Part shown: positions 20,384 to 29,701 of the stretch, in pieces
Layout of the letters: the number at the start of each line of letters is the position of its first letter
Numbering within the stretch: position 1 is the first letter of the stretch
DNA from: Rhizobacter sp. OV335
GTDB taxonomy: Bacteria; Pseudomonadota; Gammaproteobacteria; Burkholderiales; Burkholderiaceae_C
DNA length: 64,000 bases
NCBI RefSeq assembly: GCF_900142965.1
Contig: NZ_FRCQ01000011.1
Span: 1-64,000, forward strand
Reading direction: 5' to 3'
Made by a program: the position numbers and the translations under genes
Notes under the pieces: model-generated
The model's input: only the letters and a program-made list of their open reading frames with translations
What the model was told of the DNA's origin: nothing
Databases searched by the model: none

Positions 20384-21565
20384 TTGATGCGCAAGACGTG
20401 GCTGATTTTCTCCCAGGCCGTGACGGTGGCCGTGGCCGTGCTGTTCGTGGTCGCGACGCTGAAGCCGGATTGGGTGCGCCGCCAGCCCGGCAATGGCCTG
20501 CCGAGCATCGTGTCGATCAGCCAGGCGCCGTCGATCCAGACCGTGTCGCTGCCGCCCGGCGGCAGCGCCCCCAGCTACAGCGGCGCGGCGCGGCGCGCCT
20601 CGCCGGCGGTCGTCAGCATCACGGCCAGCAAGGCGCCGGCGCGCAGCCCGCACGGCGAAGACCCGTGGTTCAAGTTCTTCTTCGGTGAACAGGGCGCGCA
20701 GCAGCGCGAGCAGCCGCAGGTCGGCCTCGGCTCCGGCGTGATCGTCTCGCCCGAGGGCTACCTGCTGACCAACAACCATGTCGTCGAAGGTGCCGACGAC
20801 ATCGAGGTGCAGCTGGTCGACGCGCGCCGCGCGAAGGCCAAGGTGGTCGGCAGCGACCCCGACACCGACGTCGCGGTGCTGAAGATCACGCTCGACAAGC
20901 TGCCGGTGATCGCGTTCGGCAGCGCCGAGACGCTGCAGGTCGGCGACGTGGTGCTCGCGATCGGCAACCCGTTCGGCGTCGGCCAGACGGTGACCTCGGG
21001 CATCGTCAGCGCGCTCGGCCGCAACCAGCTGGGCATCAACACCTTCGAGAACTTCATCCAGACCGACGCGGCGATCAACCCCGGCAATTCGGGCGGCGCG
21101 CTGGTCGACACCAACGGCAACCTGCTGGGCATCAACACCGCGATCTACTCGCGCAGCGGCGGCAGCCTGGGCATCGGCTTCGCGATCCCCGAGACGACCG
21201 CGCGCCAGGTGATGGAGGGGCTGATCCGCGACGGCCAGGTCACCCGCGGCTGGATCGGCGTCGAACCGCGCGACCTGACGCCCGAGATCGCCGAGACCTT
21301 CAACCTGCCGATCAAGGAAGGCGTGCTGATCACCGGCGTGCTGCAGAACGGCCCGGCCGCGAGCGGCGGCCTGCGACCCGGTGACGTGGTCGTCAAGGTG
21401 GCCGACACGCCGGTGGGCAACACGGTGCAGCTGCTGGCCGCGGTGGCCGCGCTGAAGCCGAAGGAAAAGGCGCAGATCGGCGTGCAGCGCGGCGACAAGG
21501 CGCTGGAGATCAGCGTCATGGTGGCGCAGCGGCCACGCAGCAAGGTGGTTCCGCGGCAGGAGTGA
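20384..21565 (+). CDS. DegS/HtrA-family membrane-anchored serine protease
   Basis: A 393-residue HtrA-type periplasmic protease, probably involved in envelope stress response or quality control. One N-terminal membrane anchor (residues about 5-28) is followed by the trypsin-like domain: catalytic histidine in LTNNHVVEGADD, aspartate in DPDTDVAVLKI and serine in NPGNSGGALVDTNG. A single PDZ domain spans residues about 280-380 (GWIGVEPRDLTPEIAETF). The anchor and one PDZ domain fit DegS/AlgW rather than DegP. It faces tatC convergently. Confidence 0.94.
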   Translation: MMRKTWLIFSQAVTVAVAVLFVVATLKPDWVRRQPGNGLPSIVSISQAPSIQTVSLPPGGSAPSYSGAARRASPAVVSITASKAPARSPHGEDPWFKFFFGEQGAQQREQPQVGLGSGVIVSPEGYLLTNNHVVEGADDIEVQLVDARRAKAKVVGSDPDTDVAVLKITLDKLPVIAFGSAETLQVGDVVLAIGNPFGVGQTVTSGIVSALGRNQLGINTFENFIQTDAAINPGNSGGALVDTNGNLLGINTAIYSRSGGSLGIGFAIPETTARQVMEGLIRDGQVTRGWIGVEPRDLTPEIAETFNLPIKEGVLITGVLQNGPAASGGLRPGDVVVKVADTPVGNTVQLLAAVAALKPKEKAQIGVQRGDKALEISVMVAQRPRSKVVPRQE

Positions 21566-21596
21566 GCCGGGGGGTCGTCAGAGACCCTCCGCGGCA

Positions 21597-22385
21597 TCAG
21601 ACTTTCTGCGTGGTGTCTTCCGGCGGCGCCTGCGTGTGCTTGATGAAAATCACCGAGGCCCAGATGCCGACCTCGTACAGGATGCACATCGGGATCGCGA
21701 GCGCGAGCTGCGAGACGATGTCGGGCGGCGTCACGACGGCCGCGACGATGAAGGCCAGCACGATGAAGTAGGCGCGGAACGCCTTCAGCTTGTCGAGCGT
21801 GACGATGCCCATGCGCGCCAGCACCACCACGACGATCGGCACCTCGAAGGCCGCACCGAACGCGACGAACATCGTCAGCACGAAGCTCAGGTACTCCTGG
21901 ATGTCCGGCGTGGCCGCGATGCTCTTCGGCGCGAAGGTCTGGATGAACGCGAACACCTTGCCGAACACGAAGAAGTAGCAGAACGCGACGCCGATGAAGA
22001 ACAGCAGCGTGCTCGAGATCACCAGCGGCAGCACCAGCTTCTTCTCGTGCGTGTAGAGCCCCGGCGCGACGAACGCCCACACCTGGTACAGCACCACCGG
22101 CAGCGCCAGCAGGAAGGCCGCCATCAGCGTGATCTTCAGCGGCACCAGGAACGGCGAGATCACGTTGGTCGCGATCAGCTTGCCGCCGGCCGGCAGCGCG
22201 GCCACCAGCGGGTGCGCCAGCAGGTCGTAGAGCGCGGCCGGACCGGGGTAGATCGCGAGGATGCCGAAGCACACGCCGATCGCGATCACCGCGCGGATCA
22301 ACCGGTCGCGCAGTTCGATCAGGTGCGTGACGAAGGGCTGCTCGGTGCCTTCCAGCTCATCACGGCCGTCGCTGTTCAACTTCAT
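21597..22385 (-). CDS. tatC: Twin-arginine translocase subunit TatC
   Basis: TatC recognises twin-arginine signal peptides and, with TatB, forms the receptor for export of folded proteins. The 262-residue protein has six membrane segments and the conserved cytoplasmic N-terminal motif FVTHLIELRDRLIR, the FLVPLKITLMAAFLLALPV segment, and FAPKSIAATPDIQEYLSFVL in the periplasmic region. It is the last gene of tatABC, 33 bp after tatB. The Rieske protein in this window is a likely substrate. Confidence 0.97.
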   Translation of the reverse strand: MKLNSDGRDELEGTEQPFVTHLIELRDRLIRAVIAIGVCFGILAIYPGPAALYDLLAHPLVAALPAGGKLIATNVISPFLVPLKITLMAAFLLALPVVLYQVWAFVAPGLYTHEKKLVLPLVISSTLLFFIGVAFCYFFVFGKVFAFIQTFAPKSIAATPDIQEYLSFVLTMFVAFGAAFEVPIVVVVLARMGIVTLDKLKAFRAYFIVLAFIVAAVVTPPDIVSQLALAIPMCILYEVGIWASVIFIKHTQAPPEDTTQKV

Positions 22386-22418
22386 GGGAGGGATTCACGG
22401 TTTTCTGGCCAAGGAGCG

Positions 22419-22907
22419 TCAGACCGACGAGCGCGGCGGGCGGAAGCGCGCGACACGCGCCGCGCCGGATTGCGCCTTGCTGCGCACGCCGTTGCGCTGC
22501 TTGTACCACTGCGGCGTCGCGCCGCGCTTCAGGCGCCAGTTCTTCTTCGGGTGCTTGTACTGCGGCGGCGGGGGTTCCCAGCCGAGGTGCTGGCCGCTGT
22601 TCGGGCTCGAGACGGCATCACCGGGCGCGTCCCAGGCGCTGGCCATGTCGGCGCGCGTCTGGTGGATCTCGTTCGACACCGTCTGCTCGACGTTGCGGGC
22701 CGCGTCCTCGAACTCGCCCTTCATCTTCTTGAGCTCTTCGAGCTCGATCGAGCGGTTGACCTCGGCCTTCACGTCGGCCACGTAGCGCTGCGCCTTGCCA
22801 AGCAGGTGGCCGACGGTGCGGGCGACCTTGGGCAGGCGCTCGGGGCCGATGACGATCAGCGCCACGGCGCCGATCAGCGCGATCTTGTCGAACCCGAAAT
22901 CGATCAT
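22419..22907 (-). CDS. tatB: Sec-independent translocase subunit TatB
   Basis: TatB works with TatC to bind twin-arginine signals. The 162-residue protein begins [19 protein letters not shown] with the family membrane helix and the [19 protein letters not shown] amphipathic segment, then a charged helical region. The Pro/Gln/Arg-rich C-terminus is poorly conserved. The start is set at 22907, where the TatB-specific N-terminus begins; the open frame runs further upstream but reads into the tatA region. It lies 43 bp downstream of tatA. Confidence 0.95.
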   Translation of the reverse strand: MIDFGFDKIALIGAVALIVIGPERLPKVARTVGHLLGKAQRYVADVKAEVNRSIELEELKKMKGEFEDAARNVEQTVSNEIHQTRADMASAWDAPGDAVSSPNSGQHLGWEPPPPQYKHPKKNWRLKRGATPQWYKQRNGVRSKAQSGAARVARFRPPRSSV

Positions 22908-22950
22908 GCGGCCGCCATCCGACGGGCCAGCCCGGGCCGGCCTCGGATGC

Positions 22951-23193
22951 TCACGATTTGGTCTTCGCTTCGACGTCGACGGTGTTCGGATCGGCGGGCT
23001 TCTGGCCGACCTGTTGCGACGGCGGCACGGCGGCGTCGGTGCCGGCGCTGGCCGAGCCATCCTTGATGCCGTCCTTGAAGCCCTTCACGGCGCCACCGAG
23101 GTCGCTGCCGATGTTCTTGAGCTTCTTGGTGCCGAACACCAGGACCACGATCACCAGCACGATGAGCCAGTGCCAGATGCTGAATGAACCCAT
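22951..23193 (-). CDS. tatA: Sec-independent translocase subunit TatA
   Basis: TatA polymerises to form the conducting element of the twin-arginine pathway. The 80-residue protein has the short membrane helix ([20 protein letters not shown]), the [20 protein letters not shown] amphipathic helix, and an acidic tail. It is preceded by AGGAGAA. The gene comes after the HIT-family gene and begins tatABC. Confidence 0.97.
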   Translation of the reverse strand: MGSFSIWHWLIVLVIVVLVFGTKKLKNIGSDLGGAVKGFKDGIKDGSASAGTDAAVPPSQQVGQKPADPNTVDVEAKTKS

Positions 23194-23238
23194 GATTCTT
23201 CTCCTGCGGGAAATAGTGGATTCTAGGTGGTGGCCGAG

Positions 23239-23589
23239 TCAACCCTTGGCCCAGGGCCTTGGTCCGCCGATGACATGCATGTGCAAATGTGGGACTTCCT
23301 GCCCACCATCGGCGCCGGTGTTGACCACGGTGCGGAAACCGTTGCTTGCACCCTGCTCGCGGGCCAGCTCCGGGGCCAGCGCCAGCATCTTGCCGAGCAA
23401 GGCCTGGTGCTTCTCCGGCACGGTGTCGTACAGCGAGGCCAGGTGCTCCTTCGGCACGATCAGGAAATGGATCGGCGCCCACGGCGCGATGTCGTGGAAG
23501 GCGATCAGTTCGTCGTCTTCATAGACCTTGCGGCTGGGGATCTGGCCCGCAGCGATCTTGCAAAAAATGCAGCTCGGATCCTGGCTCAT
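23239..23589 (-). CDS. Histidine triad (HIT) nucleotide-binding protein
   Basis: A 116-residue HINT-type HIT protein, probably a nucleoside phosphoramidase or AMP-lysine hydrolase. Features are the N-terminal zinc-type residues in CIFCKIAAGQIPSRKVYEDD, the HDIAPWAPIHFLIVPKEHL segment, and the histidine triad HLHMHVIGG at the C-terminus. Its ATG overlaps the preceding gene's stop by 4 bp. The order hisE, (small membrane protein), HIT, tatABC is common in betaproteobacteria. Confidence 0.94.
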   Translation of the reverse strand: MSQDPSCIFCKIAAGQIPSRKVYEDDELIAFHDIAPWAPIHFLIVPKEHLASLYDTVPEKHQALLGKMLALAPELAREQGASNGFRTVVNTGADGGQEVPHLHMHVIGGPRPWAKG

Positions 23590-23972
23590 GGCGCGGGCAC
23601 CGGCATCGGCGTGTTCGAGTTCAGGTTCACCCAGCCGCGCACGACGCGGTAGAGGAACCAGATCGAGATGACGCCCCAGGCGATCCAGCCGGGGATCACG
23701 AACAGGAACCACAAGGGCAGCGTGACGACGTAGAGCACGGCGGCCCAGATCACCGAGCGGATGCGCCAGCGGAAGTGCGACTCCTGCCAGCTGCCGGCGG
23801 CTTCGTCCTTCTTCACCAGGTCGAGGATGAAGGCGACGATCAGCAGCGTGATCGAGGCCTGCGTGCCGGGCAGCACCGCGCCCACCGCGACGATCGCATG
23901 CAGCAGGTAGCTGATGTGGCCGATCGTCTTCAGCGACGAGTCCCGTTCAGAAGTGTTCACGACATCGTTCAT
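23586..23972 (-). CDS. Small membrane protein, DUF4870/TMEM-like
   Basis: A 128-residue protein with three predicted membrane segments ([34 protein letters not shown], and [20 protein letters not shown] regions). It is similar to small DUF4870-type membrane proteins of unknown function. The start [12 protein letters not shown] is chosen because it overlaps the hisE stop as ATGA; its own stop overlaps the HIT start in the same manner. Translational coupling to both neighbours is likely. No catalytic motif is visible. Confidence 0.78.
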   Translation of the reverse strand: MNDVVNTSERDSSLKTIGHISYLLHAIVAVGAVLPGTQASITLLIVAFILDLVKKDEAAGSWQESHFRWRIRSVIWAAVLYVVTLPLWFLFVIPGWIAWGVISIWFLYRVVRGWVNLNSNTPMPVPAP

Positions 23973-24346
23973 GTTCCGTCCGCCTCTCGGGTTTGCAACT
24001 TGCGCGCGGCGAATTCCTCGAGGCCGGACAGGCCCTCGCGCCGCTCCAGCTCGGCGAGCACGTCGGCCGGTGTCAGGCCGAAGGCGCTCAGCGCGAGCAT
24101 CGAATGGAACCACAGGTCGGCGACCTCGTAGACGATCTTCTGGCGGTCGCCGTCCTTGGCGGCCATCACCGTCTCGGTGGCTTCTTCGCCGATCTTCTTC
24201 AGGATCGCATCGGTGCCCTTGTGGAACAGCCGGGCGACGTAGCTCTTGTCCGGGTCGCCCTGGCGGCGCGACTCGATCACCGCCGCCAGGCGGGCCAGCG
24301 TGTCGTTGCCGTTCGAGGTGCTCACCGCGGTTTTCACGTCCGTCAT
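23969..24346 (-). CDS. hisE: Phosphoribosyl-ATP pyrophosphatase HisE
   Basis: HisE removes pyrophosphate from phosphoribosyl-ATP, the second step of histidine synthesis. The 125-residue protein contains the MazG-like helical core with the acidic metal motif [32 protein letters not shown], and [17 protein letters not shown]. The start MTDVKTAV overlaps the hisI stop by 4 bp. It is separate from hisI rather than fused, as usual in betaproteobacteria. Confidence 0.96.
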   Translation of the reverse strand: MTDVKTAVSTSNGNDTLARLAAVIESRRQGDPDKSYVARLFHKGTDAILKKIGEEATETVMAAKDGDRQKIVYEVADLWFHSMLALSAFGLTPADVLAELERREGLSGLEEFAARKLQTREADGT

Positions 24347-24732
24347 TTGTAGATCGTCCCGGGGTCTTTCAAGACCGGCTCGACGGTCTGCCAGGCCCCG
24401 TCCTTGTAAAGCTGGAAGAAGCAGCTGTGGCGGCCGGTGTGGCATGCAATGCCAGGTTCGTGGCCGCGCTGCGTCACCTTCAGCAGCAGCACGTCGTTGT
24501 CGCAATCCAGGCGCATCTCGTGCACCTGCTGCACGTGCCCGCTTTCCTCGCCCTTGTGCCACAGGCGCTGGCGCGAGCGGCTGTAATAGACCGCCTCGCC
24601 GAGCTCGGCGGTGCGGGCCAGCGCCTCGCGGTTCATGAACGCGAACATCAGCACGTCGTTGCTGCCGACCTCCTGCGCGATCACCGGCAGCAGGCCTTGC
24701 GCATCCCACTTGATCTCGTCGAGCCAGCTCAT
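24343..24732 (-). CDS. hisI: Phosphoribosyl-AMP cyclohydrolase HisI
   Basis: HisI opens the purine ring of phosphoribosyl-AMP, the third step of histidine synthesis, using zinc and magnesium. The 129-residue protein has the metal-ligand residues in [12 protein letters not shown] and [13 protein letters not shown], and the signature [20 protein letters not shown]. It overlaps both the upstream NUDIX gene and hisE by 4 bp. The usual upstream hisF is missing; a NUDIX gene takes its place. Confidence 0.97.
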   Translation of the reverse strand: MSWLDEIKWDAQGLLPVIAQEVGSNDVLMFAFMNREALARTAELGEAVYYSRSRQRLWHKGEESGHVQQVHEMRLDCDNDVLLLKVTQRGHEPGIACHTGRHSCFFQLYKDGAWQTVEPVLKDPGTIYK

Positions 24733-25178
24733 CGGGCGAGTGTATCTGTGGCGTAAGTCGGGCCCGAGAAACCGCGTTCCTCGGCGAACCAGGCCAGCAC
24801 CGGCACGGTACCGGGCAGCACCGGCTGCACCTGCACCGGCAGGTTCTGCCAGGCCATCTGCTGGCGTTCGCGCATCTCGAACTCGCCGGTCCACTCGAAG
24901 ACCTTGCAGAAGTGCAGCCGCACGCGCGCATGGGGGTAGTCGACGATCTCGATCTTCCACGGCTGCACCGGCCCGATCGTGATGCCGATCTCCTCGTGCA
25001 GCTCGCGGCGCAGCGCCTGTTCGACGCTCTCGCCGGCCTCCAGCTTGCCGCCGGGGAACTCCCAGTAGCCGGCGTAGACCTTGCCTTCAGGCCGGCTGGT
25101 CAGCAGGAAGCCGCCCTCGGCATCGATCAGCACGCCGACAGCCACCTCGACCGGCGTGCGTTCGTCGCCGCCGCTCAT
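24729..25178 (-). CDS. NUDIX hydrolase, MutT-like
   Basis: A 149-residue NUDIX protein with the Nudix box [20 protein letters not shown] followed by EIGI (residues about 50-72). The family hydrolyses nucleoside diphosphate derivatives; MutT members clear 8-oxo-dGTP. The N-terminal [21 protein letters not shown] and [13 protein letters not shown] favour the MutT subgroup. It overlaps the DUF815 ATPase stop and the hisI start by 4 bp each, so translation is probably coupled. Confidence 0.9.
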   Translation of the reverse strand: MSGGDERTPVEVAVGVLIDAEGGFLLTSRPEGKVYAGYWEFPGGKLEAGESVEQALRRELHEEIGITIGPVQPWKIEIVDYPHARVRLHFCKVFEWTGEFEMRERQQMAWQNLPVQVQPVLPGTVPVLAWFAEERGFSGPTYATDTLAR

Positions 25179-26053
25179 GACGCGTGCCGCCCGGCGTAGT
25201 CTTTCGCGAACTGGAACGCGACCCGGCCCGAGCGCGAACCCCGCTCCAGCGCCCACACCAGCGAGGGCTGGCGGGCGATGGCGATCTCGTCCTCGCCGAC
25301 CCCGAAGCCGCGCAGCCACTGCGCGACGATCGCGAGGTATTCGTCCTGGCTGAACGGGTAGAAGCTGACCCACAGCCCGAAGCGTTCGCTCAGCGAGATC
25401 TTCTCTTCGATCACCTCGCCGGGGTGCACCTCGCCGTCGTCGGTGTGCTGGTACGTGAGGTTCTCCTTCATGTACTCGGGCAGCAGGTGGCGGCGGTTGC
25501 TGGTCGCGTAGATCAGCACGTTGTCCGACGCCTGCGAGACCGAACCATCGAGGATGGACTTGAGTGCCTTGTAGCCGGGTTCGCCCTCGTCGAAACTGAG
25601 GTCGTCGCAGAACACGACGAAGCGCTCGGGCCGCTCGGCGACCAGGTCGACGATGTCGGGCAGGTCGACCAGGTCGGCCTTGTCGACTTCGATCAAGCGC
25701 AGCCCGCGGTCGGAAAACTCGTTCAGGCAGGCCTTGATCAGCGAACTCTTGCCGGTGCCGCGAGCACCGGTGAGCAGCACGTTGTTGGCCGCATGGCCGG
25801 CGACGAACTGCGCGGTGTTGCGCAACAGGCGTTCCTTCTGCGGCTCGACCTCGACCAGCTCCGACAAGCGCACATGCGCGACATGGCGGACCGGCAGCAG
25901 CTGCCCGGTGGCACCGCGCCGGCGGTAGCGAAACGCGATCGACGCGGACCAGTCGGGTGCGGCCAGCGGCTGCGGCAGCACCGACTCCAACCGGGTGAGC
26001 AGCGCATCGGCGCGTTGAATCAGTTGCAGCAACGTGTCGGGAGCGAAAGACAT
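25175..26053 (-). CDS. AAA-type ATPase of the DUF815 family
   Basis: A 292-residue DUF815-type ATPase of unknown function. The P-loop is LTGARGTGKSSLIKACLNEF near residue 85, and the Walker B/Asp region is FVVFCDDLSFDEGEPGYKAL near residue 140. The NVLIYATSNRRHLLPEYM segment resembles sensor 1. Residues before 60 appear helical. The gene heads the minus-strand chain of overlapping genes leading through hisI-hisE. In several betaproteobacteria this ATPase and a NUDIX gene instead lie near argJ (recalled, not checked). Confidence 0.88.
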   Translation of the reverse strand: MSFAPDTLLQLIQRADALLTRLESVLPQPLAAPDWSASIAFRYRRRGATGQLLPVRHVAHVRLSELVEVEPQKERLLRNTAQFVAGHAANNVLLTGARGTGKSSLIKACLNEFSDRGLRLIEVDKADLVDLPDIVDLVAERPERFVVFCDDLSFDEGEPGYKALKSILDGSVSQASDNVLIYATSNRRHLLPEYMKENLTYQHTDDGEVHPGEVIEEKISLSERFGLWVSFYPFSQDEYLAIVAQWLRGFGVGEDEIAIARQPSLVWALERGSRSGRVAFQFAKDYAGRHAS

Positions 26054-26127
26054 GCGGGACCGCCGGGTCTACCGGCACCAAGGCTGGAACGGGCCGTCAG
26101 TGTAGCGGTCGCGTTTTGGTGCCCGGA

Positions 26128-28965
26128 TCAACCACGCCCGGCAACGACGACGGAACGCGGCGCACACCGGTACGTCCCCCGGCCGGCCGACTTGGCCTCG
26201 TACAAGGCCTTGTCCGCCAGCGCCATCAGCGAACCCTCGGTGCTGTCGTCACCCTCGTAGAACGAGATCCCGATGCTCGTCGTCACGCTCAACGAATGCC
26301 CCAGCACCTGCTGCTCCGCCGAGATCGCCGCGAGGATCTTGCGGGCCAGGAAATGCGGCTCGTCCACCGTGTTCAACCCTTCGAGGATCACGACGAATTC
26401 GTCGCCCGCCAGCCGCGCCACCGTGTCGGTCTTGCGCACGCTGGCCGACAGCCGCTGCCCGAAGGTCTTCAGCACCTCGTCGCCACCGGCATGGCCGAGC
26501 GTGTCGTTGATGCCCTTGAACTTGTCGATGTCCATGAACATCAGCGCCATCGGCCGGCCACTGCGCCGGCAGCGCGACATCGCCTCCGAAAAACGCTCTT
26601 CGAACTGCCGCCGGTTGGCCAGGCCCGTCAGCGCATCGACCCGCGCCAGCGTCTGCAGCTTCCGCTCGAGTTCCTTCTGCGCCGAAATGTCGTTCGTCAG
26701 GCTGTACACGCCGATCACCCGCCCCTGCTCGTCGCGGTGCGGCAGGTAGTTCACCTGGAAATGCCGCGGCCCCTGCCCCAGCACCGCCACCGTCTCGAAC
26801 TGCACCGTCTCGCCGCGCAGCGCGCGCTCGATCTGGCGCTGCCGCAACGCCATCACCTTCGGCGGCAACACGTCCTGCATGCGCCGGCCCAGCGCATCGG
26901 CCACCCGGATGCCCGTCCAGGCCTCGAACACCGGGTTGCAGAACTGGAAACGCAGGTCGGTGTCGACATACGTGATCAAGGCCGGCACGTTGTCGGTGAT
27001 CGTGCGCAGCCGCGCCTCGCTCGCGGCCAGCTGCGCCTGCGCCTGGTGGCGCTCGGTGATGTCCATCACCATGCCGTAGAGGCCGGCGACGCTGCCGTCC
27101 GGCCGCCGTTCGGGCACGTACTCGACCAGGTGATGGTGCTCGCGGCCGAGCCACTCACCGTGCCGCTCGTAGCGCACGCGCTCGCCGCGCAGCGCGGCCG
27201 CGATGTGTTCTGCAATGACAGCGAACGCTTCCGTGCCCAGCACGTCCTGCATGCGCTCGCCGATCATCGCCTTCGGGTCGAGGCCGGCCATCGGCAGGTA
27301 GCGGGCATTGGCGAACTGGTAGCGCAGGTCGGCGTCGACATGGAACACCAGCGCCGGCAGGTTGTCCGACACCATCTGCAGCCGGCGCTCGCTGCGCGCC
27401 AGGCGCTGCGCCAGCGGCAGCACGTGCGAGCGCAGCAGCCAGGCGCCCACCAGCACCAGCGCCGCCAGCAGGCCCGTCAGCAGGTGCAGCCGCGAGCGGA
27501 TGTAGCTGAACAGCTCGCCGCTGTCGGTCTTGACCACCAGGCCCAGGTTGACGCCTCGCAGCGGCGCATAGCCGGCCTGCACCGGCACGTCGCGCAGGTC
27601 CTTCACCGAATCGGTTCCCGTCATGCCGAGCAGCGCCTTCGAGATCGGCAGATAGGGCTGGCCGTCTTTCCGGTACATCGCGATGTGGCGGCCGGCCTCG
27701 TAGAAGCGGCTCGGCAGGCACACCGCGTCGTCATCGATGCGCGCGCACAGCAGCGCGTCGGTCGAATCGTCGCGGTGCTGCAGGTCGTACAGCAGCCCGG
27801 TCAGCACGCCCAGCCGTCGCTCCAGCATCAGGCCGCCGACGCGCTCGCCGTTGCGCTCGACCGGCAGCTCGCTGTGCAGCACCAGCCCGTCGTCCCACAG
27901 CAGCGTCGAGTGGCCATCGCCCAGCGGCAGCGCCACCGAGGCCACACGCAGCCGCGCCGAACCCGCCTCCAGCAGCGACTCGCCTTGCCCGTTCTGCACG
28001 CGCAAGGCGCTGTAATCCTGGCCCAGCACGCTGGCCGCCAGCTCGCGCAGGTCGTCGAAGGCCTGCGCATCGGTCGGCTTCACCGCCAGTTGCGCGAGCG
28101 CCCGCTGCACAGCGAGCTGCCGCGACACGCTCTCGGCGATCTCCATCTCCTGCTTCAGGCTGTGCGCGAACGCGCCGGCATGGCCGCGCGCCGCGGTCTC
28201 GAGCCCCTCGGCCACCGTCATCTTGTAGGCGCGCTGCATCAGCCCGAAGCCGGCCACGCCCGACACCACGGCCACGATGCCCAGCACGCCGACGGCGGTG
28301 CGCGTGATGCGGTCTTCGGGCCGCTCGCCCGCCGTGTCGCTCGACTCTCCGGCCAGCAGGCTCGACCACAGCGTCGCGCCCAGCACCACCAGCATTGCCA
28401 TCACGGCCGCCGACATGCTGTTGAACGACAGCAGCTTGTACATCTCCTGCAGGTCGAGCACGTAGCCCGTCAGCGCCGACAACCCGACCGCGAGCGTGCC
28501 GTACACGCTGCACGACACCAGCAGGCTGCGCCAGCGCAGCCCCGGCCGGTGCTGCAGCCACAGCGCCAGCCCGGCGAACAGGAAACCGAGGCAGGAGTTC
28601 GGCGCCAGGCGCCCGGGGTGCGACGAGGTCGACTGCATCGCGCGGTGCAGCGCCGGCAGGTCGATGCCCAGGTCGAGACCGCTCAGGTGCTCGGCCAGCA
28701 CCAACGCGGGCAGCAGCACCAGCAGCGCGGCGCACCACGCCAGCCGGCGCGACGGCACGCGCGGGTCGCTCCACAGCGCGACGGCCGCCACGAGGCCGAG
28801 CAGGCCGGCATTGAAGCTGGCCGGCACCGCGTTCAGGAACAGGCGCGCCAGTTCGATGCGGCCGCTGAGCACGCCGGCCATCACGCACACGCCCACGCCC
28901 GCCAGCCACAGGGCGGCGAGACGATGGAACGGCACACGGGGAAAGATCGGCATGACGGCAACCAT
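26128..28965 (-). CDS. Membrane PAS-PAS-GGDEF protein, probable diguanylate cyclase
   Basis: A 945-residue membrane sensor. The N-terminal third has up to eight hydrophobic segments (about residues 10-220). A periplasmic sensory region with a membrane exit near residue 510 follows, then two PAS domains with PAC-like tails (each beginning NLPALVFHVDADLRYQFANA or NVPALITYVDTDLRFQFCNP), and a GGDEF domain from about residue 760. The active-site signature is AGDEF rather than GGDEF; the A/G first position is commonly active, so c-di-GMP synthesis is likely. The preceding allosteric RxxD is not evident. No EAL domain is present. Confidence 0.9.
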   Translation of the reverse strand: MVAVMPIFPRVPFHRLAALWLAGVGVCVMAGVLSGRIELARLFLNAVPASFNAGLLGLVAAVALWSDPRVPSRRLAWCAALLVLLPALVLAEHLSGLDLGIDLPALHRAMQSTSSHPGRLAPNSCLGFLFAGLALWLQHRPGLRWRSLLVSCSVYGTLAVGLSALTGYVLDLQEMYKLLSFNSMSAAVMAMLVVLGATLWSSLLAGESSDTAGERPEDRITRTAVGVLGIVAVVSGVAGFGLMQRAYKMTVAEGLETAARGHAGAFAHSLKQEMEIAESVSRQLAVQRALAQLAVKPTDAQAFDDLRELAASVLGQDYSALRVQNGQGESLLEAGSARLRVASVALPLGDGHSTLLWDDGLVLHSELPVERNGERVGGLMLERRLGVLTGLLYDLQHRDDSTDALLCARIDDDAVCLPSRFYEAGRHIAMYRKDGQPYLPISKALLGMTGTDSVKDLRDVPVQAGYAPLRGVNLGLVVKTDSGELFSYIRSRLHLLTGLLAALVLVGAWLLRSHVLPLAQRLARSERRLQMVSDNLPALVFHVDADLRYQFANARYLPMAGLDPKAMIGERMQDVLGTEAFAVIAEHIAAALRGERVRYERHGEWLGREHHHLVEYVPERRPDGSVAGLYGMVMDITERHQAQAQLAASEARLRTITDNVPALITYVDTDLRFQFCNPVFEAWTGIRVADALGRRMQDVLPPKVMALRQRQIERALRGETVQFETVAVLGQGPRHFQVNYLPHRDEQGRVIGVYSLTNDISAQKELERKLQTLARVDALTGLANRRQFEERFSEAMSRCRRSGRPMALMFMDIDKFKGINDTLGHAGGDEVLKTFGQRLSASVRKTDTVARLAGDEFVVILEGLNTVDEPHFLARKILAAISAEQQVLGHSLSVTTSIGISFYEGDDSTEGSLMALADKALYEAKSAGRGTYRCAPRSVVVAGRG

Positions 28966-29004
28966 GCGCCGCCAGATGCGGAGCTTTGCCGGATATCGGC
29001 CGAC

Positions 29005-29673
29005 TCAGCCGGGTTCTTGAGCGGCTGGTGGCACCGCCAGCACGGCCTGGTCGGCCAGCGCGAACACCCGGTCCCCGGCGCCCGGCCGGATCGTCTTCAG
29101 CCCGGTGAACGCACCGAAGGCCGGCAATACGCCGACGCGCGCGCCAAACCAGAAGCACGGCAGCCGCAGGTGGTCGTGAGGCCGTCCGCCGAGCACGATG
29201 CCCGGGTGCAGGTGGCCGGCCAGCACATAGGCGCTGTCGCGCGGCACCGGGTGGTGGCACAGCGCCAGGCCGCCGAGCAGCAGCGGCTCGTCGACCACCT
29301 CCATGCGTGCCCAGGCGGGCGGATCGCCGGCATGGGCGTCATGGTTGCCGCGCACCAGCGTCAGATGCAGATCCGCATGGCGCTCGCGCCAGCGCGCGAG
29401 CGCATCGAGCGTCGAGGCGGCATGCGCATGGACGGAGTGCAGGAAATCGCCGAGGAACACGATGCGCCGCGCGCCATGCCGCTCGACCAGCCCGGTCAGC
29501 CGCGACAGCGTGTCGCCGGTCGTCGCCTCCGGCACCGGCACGCCGAGCCGGCGGAACGACACGGCCTTGCCGAGGTGGGCATCGGCGATCAGCAAGGCCT
29601 GCTGCGCCGGCCACCAGATGGCCTTCTGCGGCAACAACGCGAGGCGCTGGCCGCCGACGTCCGCCGTGACCAT
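29005..29673 (-). CDS. Metallophosphoesterase, PdeM-like
   Basis: A 222-residue calcineurin-like phosphoesterase resembling PdeM, the endonuclease assigned to ligase-associated DNA repair sets. Metal motifs are LLIADAHLGKA (DxH), IVFLGDFLHS (GD), LVRGNHDAHAG (GNHD) and ALCHHPVP / LAGHLHPG. The start at 29673 (MVTADVGGQRL) is chosen because the open frame further upstream overlaps slmA coding sequence. None of the partner genes (DNA ligase, Lhr-like helicase, exonuclease) are nearby. Confidence 0.82.
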   Translation of the reverse strand: MVTADVGGQRLALLPQKAIWWPAQQALLIADAHLGKAVSFRRLGVPVPEATTGDTLSRLTGLVERHGARRIVFLGDFLHSVHAHAASTLDALARWRERHADLHLTLVRGNHDAHAGDPPAWARMEVVDEPLLLGGLALCHHPVPRDSAYVLAGHLHPGIVLGGRPHDHLRLPCFWFGARVGVLPAFGAFTGLKTIRPGAGDRVFALADQAVLAVPPAAQEPG

Positions 29674-29701
29674 GGCCGTGTGAAAAAGAGGGAGGCCGGC
29701 G

